64,000 bases of DNA from Cunninghamia lanceolata. Its lineage: Eukaryota > Streptophyta > Pinopsida > Cupressales > Cupressaceae. The stretch lies in NCBI GenBank assembly GCA_027924645.1, contig BSBN01000140.1:9988501-10052500 (forward strand). The letters are read 5' to 3'. Under the pieces are notes generated by a model. It searched no databases. It was not told the DNA's origin and was given only the letters and a program-made list of their open reading frames with translations. Of this stretch, positions 58,046-64,000 are shown one piece after another. Each line of letters opens with the position of its first letter. Within the stretch, counting starts at the first letter, position 1. Both the position numbers and the translations under genes were made by a program.

Positions 58046-58150
58046 CTGGCAACATTGGATACCACAGCAAAAATCCACCGGTTTTCTTTTTCACGGTTTC
58101 CTTCTGGCGCAAACCTGTAACAACTGCTGTATTAAAACCTAGCGATGGAA
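58046..58150 (-). other. Probable 5'-UTR exon of the B3 gene
   Basis: A good donor CCAG|GTAACC at 58046/58045 lies about 300 bp upstream of the first coding exon, on the same strand. If spliced to 57740, the last ATG in this exon (ATGTTGCCAG) would read across the junction into a six-codon upstream ORF ending in TGA, overlapping the main ATG out of frame. The exon's upstream limit is a guess. Confidence 0.35.
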
Positions 58151-58857
58151 AAACCAGGCATATCGGTAAAGAGCAAGGAATTGGTAAATCCTTCTAGGGT
58201 TAGGAATGATCTTACCTGGTTTCTCTTGGTAATGCTTATCATCTTACCTGGTTTCTTTTGGTTATGCTTATCATCTCTCCATCCAGCGAGGAAAGAAAAC
58301 TCCCACGTCCTCTGCCAATGAATGCTAATGGTAATGGTGATTATGATGACCATAGGAATCCCCACAGTATGTACGGACATTGACTTGACGCCGCCACACA
58401 ACCAAATATTCATTCCATAGAGCTTGGAGTGTGTGTACACCGTGCCGGACAATATTGTCCGGGAGAAATTTGTGCCGCTGAAGACAATCTAAAAAAAAAA
58501 GAAAGAGGTTCGTTTAAGGGAGGAGAAGGGTGATGATGGCCTTTAATAGTAACCTTTCAAATTATTAGGGTAATTAAATTTACTTTAAATGAAATAGATA
58601 AATTAAGTGTAGTCTAGAAATGGAGTGAAGAAAGTGGACAATGAAATTGAACTTATTAACATTTAAATAAGAGGGATTAGGGTTGTGTACATCTTGGTCA
58701 AGTTCTAAAATTGGAGATAAGTGGCTTAGACAATGAATGTTTATGTGTGGATGACAAGTGAAAGGCTCTTACTTGGAAAGGAAAAGTGCTAACAAGATTT
58801 AGGGAAGATCAGAACAGGTACATTATGAACCAGTAGACCCATAAAGAAAGAAATGTT
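58151..58857. other. Upstream region of the B3 gene
   Basis: Probably contains the promoter. Two near-repeats GATCTTACCTGGTTTCT and CATCTTACCTGGTTTCT lie at about 58209-58260. No transposon was recognised in the first 350 bp, which is the longest clean stretch next to the gene. No TATA box can be assigned with confidence. Confidence 0.35.
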
Positions 58858-60172
58858 ATACATGTGGTAAAATGCAACAAGCTGTGAAAGCACATTAAGA
58901 TCCTTGATAGAGGAATAGCATAGTTCAATAAGAGGGGTTGATTAGAATCCATGAAAAGGATTTAACATCAAATCACAAACAAGGGGAGATTGATTCAAAT
59001 TGGAAAACAATACTAAGGGAAAAAACCCAAATTGAAGTACTTTTAAGTACAAGAAGAAAACAAATCTAAGTAATAATGATAAAACTTAGAATATGTAGAT
59101 TTCAATAAGAGAAAACTCATAAGATCCAACTCTATGGGATAGGCATGAAAGTATCCTCTAGATATTTATTGGAATTGAGTATGATAAAGTGACTGAAATA
59201 TGCTAACTAATGCAATAAATTTGCATGTGCTAAAATTGAAATGAGGGATTAGGGTTTATGTACCTTATGATGTAAACTTTGTTTTATTGTACATTGTGAT
59301 AGAGGATTGATACCTAATATATAAAATTGGATCGTTAATCAAGGAGGTTAGATAAGTGAATCCTAATAAATTAAGATCCTTGGACATAACCACTATTAAA
59401 ATCCATGATTCTCTCTTATTCGTACAATCCTATCTAGAGTAAAATATGGTCTTTGGTACTTGCAATGAGTGTTCATAATATGGTGTTCTTTGACGTAAGT
59501 AAGACTTGGGTGGTGCTAAGAGGGCTCACGTGACAAACTATGCTAGGGTTGAAGTTTACGACTACTTGAAGCCTTATGGTTACAACACTAGATATATGTA
59601 GCATATGTTTACAAATAATGTGTGGTTATTATGTTTTCAAGGATCAATGTGTAATATGCGACAAACTTTGAAAGCACTTGAGATCCTTGATATGGGAATA
59701 TCATAGTCTAATGACAGGGATTGATTAGAATCCATAAAAAAGATTTAATATCACATCACAAACAAGGGGAGATTGAATCAAAAGGGAAAACATATAAGGG
59801 AAAAAACCCAAATTGAAGTAATAGATATGAATAAGAGAAATCTCATAACATCTAACTCTATGGGCTGGGCATGAATGTACCCTCAAGGTATTTATTGGAT
59901 GTTAGTATAATAAAGTAAATGAAAAATGCTAACTAACACAATAAATATGCATGTTCTAAAATTGAAATGTGGGATTCAAGTTTCCTTACCTTACGATGAA
60001 AACTTAACTTGATTGTACATTGTGATAGAGGTTGGATACGTAAGATCTAAAATTGGATCATTAATCAAAGAGGTGAGATAAGTGAGTCCTAATAAATTGA
60101 GAGCTTGTGATATAATCACTAGTACAATCCTATCTTCTAAAAATCCATGATTCTCTCTTATCCCTACAATCC
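58858..60172. repeat. Two-copy tandem duplication, period about 783 bp
   Basis: Unit 1 starts near 58858 and unit 2 near 59641. Paired landmarks: GATCCTTGAT at 58899 and 59682, ACAAACAAGGGGAGATTGA at about 58975 and 59757, and TTGTACATTGTGATAGAGG in each. Unit 2 is shorter because of small deletions and ends where a LINE-like 3' end begins. Neither unit encodes anything I recognise. Confidence 0.8.
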
Positions 60173-60466
60173 TACCCCTCCCCCCCACCACGAGTTCCCC
60201 CAGTGAGCACATAGGTCCCAACCATCCCCAGCTACCCTCCAACGAAAAATGTGGATCTAGCTTCGAGTAATGGTTGCATATTATCATCCATTCAAATGTT
60301 TCCTTTTTTGGTTTTTTGTTGTTACTTGTTGGTTGCTGCGTCGGCCTTAGCTCTAGTTTTTTTGGGTGATGACATTGACCACCATGTACCTATCTTTGCA
60401 CTCTTCTATTTTAATATAGTATGGGTGTTTTATCACCTTTTAAAATAATAATAATAAAGAACTAAC
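60173..60466 (+). mobile_element. Probable 5'-truncated LINE 3' end
   Basis: The C-rich junction, then a T-rich stretch with TTTTAATATAGTATGGGTG and TTTTATCACC, and a final AAAATAATAATAATAAAG tail resemble plant LINE 3' UTRs. It sits exactly where the second unit of the tandem duplication breaks off. No target duplication was found. Confidence 0.35.
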
Positions 60467-61149
60467 ACAAATTAAAACATGTAAACAAGAAACCCAACTC
60501 AAACAAAATCTAATAAATTATTTAAAATGTTTCTACTCAACAATTGATAAACCTTAATTGTGATCCAATTGGATTGGATCAATATTATTAAAAAAGGTTG
60601 TCCTATCTTTAACATAAGGGATAAAATCAAAAGCTTTTAGAATTATCAACAATACTTAATTTCTTCATACCATGTATTTTCAAATAGAAATAATTTAAAC
60701 TTGCAAGAAATTAATTAATTATAGCATGCTAAACAAGGAAAATTGATTTGACATAAATACAATATAGAGTTACTATTGAGATTTAAATTTAGATTTTTCT
60801 ATAATTAGATTTAAAATAAATTTTCCTAGAAATATTTTATTCCAAATTTTATTTTCAAATCAACTGTCAACCAAATCTAAAAGTACTATATTATATAATT
60901 TCATTTCAAGCTGTTTCTTTCTTTCATTATTAATGTCCTATTGGTAAATACATTGCACTTAAACTTCATATGACTACTAGTTAAATTTTAATCATTTCTA
61001 AAGGTGGCTCAAATAACTCTAGGAGCTGACAGCATACATGCACTCTAAAATCTTAGGAATACACTCCAAGATTTGGGGATTGAATTTGCACCTTACATTG
61101 TTCAGTTATAGAAATTCCATAAGTGAATGCTTTCTTTAAATGCATGAGT
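60467..61149. other. AT-rich spacer
   Basis: No coding signal or element ends seen. Confidence 0.5.
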
Positions 61150-61620
61150 TTTAATTTTAAACAGATTGCAAGAAGACCTTCATAGCATATCTTCTAAGAT
61201 TATTAAAGGAGGAATGGATGAGGAGAGCTATAACCAGGAACATCTTTTAAAGAAAGAACTTGAAGGAATTTTATCTAGAAAGGAGGTTTTCTAGCCTCAA
61301 AAGTTTAGAGAAACCTAGTTGAAGGAGGGAGATAGAAATACCACCTTTTTCCATTTTTCCACTAAGATGAAATGATCTTCAAATGCTATACATTGGATAA
61401 AGAGGAATGATGGAGAAATGACTAGTAATATGAATGAGATTCAACATTCAAGGTAGTAATGTTCTGTAAAAAGCTACTTGATCAGGGATGGGTTGATCTC
61501 CTTTTAGACAAATTGAACCGTAGTATTACCAATCTTGTCACTGAGGAATAAAATGAGATGCTGATCAAGGAGTATACTATGGAAGAAGTCCAAAGTCCTA
61601 TCATGACCATCATGGGGACA
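61150..61620 (+). pseudogene. LINE ORF2 fragment (linker before reverse transcriptase)
   Basis: The plus strand reads LLKKELEGILSRKEVF, then KFRETWLKEGDRNTTFFHFS, then NAIHWIKRNDGEMT and LLLDKLNRSITNLVTEE, with two stops and a frameshift. This is the W.K.GDRNTKFFH region between endonuclease and reverse transcriptase of plant LINEs. The equivalent in the LINE at 13253-24116 is IQWLIEGDKNTKFIHQ near 18400. Truncated on both sides. Confidence 0.65.
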
Positions 61621-63445
61621 AAGCATTAGGCCCGTAAGCACCAAAATCATGCACAACCTCCATGAGGACCCCGATGATGACTCATAATCCTTGTCACATA
61701 CATGTAAGCATGAAGTAATGCCTTCTTAGCAATGATTCTCTTGGTATCATTTGGGTTCTTCCTCCTCATGTTGTTTCCCCTTTGTCATGCTAATTGTCTC
61801 CATGCTTTCAACACTTTTGACACTTGTCAATTCTCATTTCTTGTGCATGAGGTTTTGTCCCTAAGCCTTCTATTCATCTATTTGTTGTGATTTGACCTTT
61901 CCCTAGTTTTTTTCATCCATTCCCACCCTTAGGATCCTTCTAGAAAACCTCCCAAACCATCTCAAACTTTCATTTTTTAGTACTAGTCAGCAAATACAAA
62001 TCTTCCCCTATTATTTCAGGATCTCCCCTAGGAGATTTGACTTTTTGCAAGTGGAGATTTAGATTTTGACCCCCTTTCGACCACTTTTTGGAGGCATTTC
62101 ACCTCCTTTTCACCTAACTAAACCCCACTTCTCAGCCTAGGACTTCCCCTCTATGGGTCGCCCCCTAGTGACTTGGACTAGTGAAAGGGGTGACTAATGG
62201 GTGACCCTATCATCTTTTCTAGCCATGAAAGAACTTGAGTTTTTGACTTGAAAAAGCTCCATTTTGACATGTTTTTCTCCCTATTTGCATGAGTTTTTGT
62301 TCTAAACATAGAGTTAGCTATTCCAAATCTCCAATCACATATAATTAGCTCATTTTTATCTCAAATTGTCAAATCATGGATACTGGTTAACTTCATTTCT
62401 TCTTTAGTGATAAGCTATATTGGCTTGATCACTACCTAATTAGCCCAGATCACTCCTTGTTTGTCTGAGTTAACTCTTGAATAAATGGAGTTGACTCTCC
62501 CACCTCTCTTAGCCTCTTTAAACCTATAAATGCCCCCTCCCTCAAGCACAAAGGGAGACAATTTCATTTGTGCATCCAGTCTTTGCAAGTTTTTGCTTTC
62601 CAACTAGCATACATATTCTCATACAAGGCATTTGAGCCTTTTTATTTTATTATTATTTCACCTAAGCTTTGCTAAAAGTTTCATATCATGCTGATACACT
62701 GCCCAAATCACAAGCCACAATGCTCACAAGCTCACATTGAGCTCACATTTCAAGCTTTCAAAAGCTCTTTTTTTATTCCCTTTCTTGTTGTTGCCAAGAG
62801 GATATCCCTGTTGCTGCAAGATGACAAAGAGGTTTCTGCCACAAGGATTTTTGAGGGTAGTCAAGGCTCAAGCATCTCATATTCCAGGTTCCTTAGTGCC
62901 TTTTTTTAATAGTAATTAGAAAATCTAAATTTTCTTGTGGCAATAGTAAGTTAATATTGCAATTTCCTTGATTGGCTAAATAGGATTGACATTGTTAGAT
63001 TAGTTTTCTTTAAAAGTTCTTAGCTTAGTCTATTTCAAAGAGATTTCATTTTCCTAGAGTAATTGATCCAAATATCTGAAAAATCAGACAAAAACATAGA
63101 TCAAATTGCATTAGTTAACTACATACTAGATTGCATACATATTTTAGTTCTTAGATTAGAAAAATCACTTTACTTTCATAAAGATTGAAAAAAGCACAAA
63201 ATATTGTTTTGCACTCATATAGGCTTGTATGCATTCAAAATCCAAAAAAAGTATAAAAACATTAGCATCACAGAATGATTGCAAACCCTTGGTCCCAATA
63301 CAGGGTCAACTTTTGTCAGCATTAGTCAAACCCTTGATTCCAAAACAAGGTTAACATGCAAAGCCAAACCTTAGGTCAACAAACCTTAAGTCAAATCGAG
63401 GTTAACTCCAGCCCAATCTTTCTCAGTTTGGGCTCATGAATGTGA
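61621..63445. other. LTR-like unassigned sequence
   Basis: Contains a TATA-like CCTATAAATGCC near 62523 within a stretch that looks like a gypsy-type LTR promoter, and repeated GGTCAAC and GGTTAAC words at 63300-63420. No second copy lies in the window, so the identity is unproven. Confidence 0.3.
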
Positions 63446-63646
63446 CCTAGGCTTAGAGGCGAGTGGGTGAGGACAATCCTTGAAGAGATTGAGGAAATTC
63501 ACCCTAGACTACAACATTATCAACAAATGATTCAGGAACAACAACATAGGTTGAGGTTATTCCAAACACAAGTCATCATCCAACAATTCAAAGAACAACT
63601 CCAACTCAATAGAAGTATCAATGAGAACAATTGTCAACCTACATAA
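63446..63646 (+). pseudogene. Short Q/E-rich helical reading frame, possible gag start
   Basis: A clean frame of 66 codons with segments EWVRTILEEIEEIHPRL and HYQQMIQEQQHRLRLF, strongly helical and coiled-coil-like. It follows the LTR-like sequence at a gag-like distance. It has no clear start codon and stops at 63646. A chance origin is possible but the composition is not random. Confidence 0.3.
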
Positions 63647-64000
63647 CATTGTAATCTTTAGAACTCCAAATAGAAGAATAGTTAGTAGTGACCCTTCGGG
63701 TCATATAGTTATTTTAACTACAATGTTCACATAACATCAGATCAAAATCAATACACAAGAAAGGGCCAGCTAACCACTCTTCATGAAGTCCATCTCTCAA
63801 GAAAGCCAAACTGCCCCTGTGTCTTGCCTCCTCTTGACTGGCTACTTCCATGAGAGCGAGAGTGACATGGAGGTTCACCCCATGGAAAGGAGAGGGGTTC
63901 ATGTTCTCACCAAAGTTAACTCAACCACCCCAAGCTACCGAGTCATGTTTTTGAGTGTATATATTTTGGTGAACCTGACGTGAACTTGTGAATCCTTCTA
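63647..64000. other. Right end of the window, unassigned
   Basis: Short overlapping frames on both strands at 63714-63983 have no recognisable domain. Confidence 0.3.

Noticed and set aside
57860..58078. 72-codon minus frame upstream of the B3 gene, beginning at a GTG
   Set aside because: It has no ATG start and runs through the probable GTAACC donor into intron. It is not an extension of the protein.
62500..62700. Promoter of a host gene at CCTATAAATGCC
   Set aside because: No coding exon with a recognisable product follows on the plus strand, and the context resembles an LTR promoter.
1..64000. tRNA or rRNA genes
   Set aside because: The only tRNA-related matches are the short primer-binding sites of LTR elements. 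No cloverleaf-sized gene was seen on either strand, although a covariance-model scan would be the decisive test.

Overview
The window looks like one piece of a large, repeat-dense seed-plant nuclear genome, probably a gymnosperm such as a conifer. Nearly everything is old, nested retrotransposon sequence with plant-type signatures: primer sites complementary to initiator tRNA-Met, a chromodomain gypsy element, copia elements, and LINEs with a DUF4283-type ORF1. I see one credible host gene. The taxonomic guess is inference, since I could not run a database search. Exon structures and element borders were read by eye from splice signals, target-site duplications (TSDs), LTR ends and reading frames.

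Layout. 572-5054: a decayed copia-like element on the minus strand, with gag and part of protease but no integrase or reverse transcriptase. 5060-13237: mostly unassigned AT- or pyrimidine-rich sequence, with one long fold-back (MITE-like) element at 10108-10932. 13253-24116: a LINE flanked by a 15-bp TSD, carrying ORF1, ORF2 (endonuclease, reverse transcriptase, RNase H) and a third, unexpected reading frame after RNase H. Its ORF1 is split by a 2.4-kb non-autonomous LTR element (14067-16513). 27273 to about 46880: a very old LTR element on the minus strand with LTRs of about 1.6 kb. A Ty3/gypsy chromovirus (29947-36290, TSD CACAA) and a Ty1/copia element (36498-41964, TSD AGGGT) inserted into it later. 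46.9-54.2 kb: spacer, a 104-bp tandem duplication, a probable LTR fragment, and a LINE derivative that keeps ORF1 and a 3' end but no ORF2. 58.5-64 kb: a 783-bp-period tandem duplication, small LINE fragments and LTR-like sequence.

The host gene lies on the minus strand at 54395-57740, with a probable 5'-UTR exon near 58.05 kb. It is a multi-exon B3-domain transcription factor of the ABI3/FUS3/LEC2 (AFL) family, closest to FUS3/LEC2: an acidic and polar N-terminal half, a basic B2-like cluster, and a B3 DNA-binding domain spread over five exons. AFL proteins control seed maturation and embryo identity. The exon encoding the first strand region of the B3 domain is present twice in tandem (55452-55541 and 55760-55849). 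Both copies are 90 nt, in phase 0, open and flanked by good splice sites, so the gene could make two versions of the DNA-binding domain.

The points most worth following are this duplicated B3 exon, the third ORF inside the LINE, and a hairpin in the copia LTR whose two arms changed together between the LTR copies. Also of note are the stop codons in the chromovirus, which look like methyl-cytosine decay at CAG sites, and the old LTR element that carries gag plus unrecognised reading frames but no visible reverse transcriptase.
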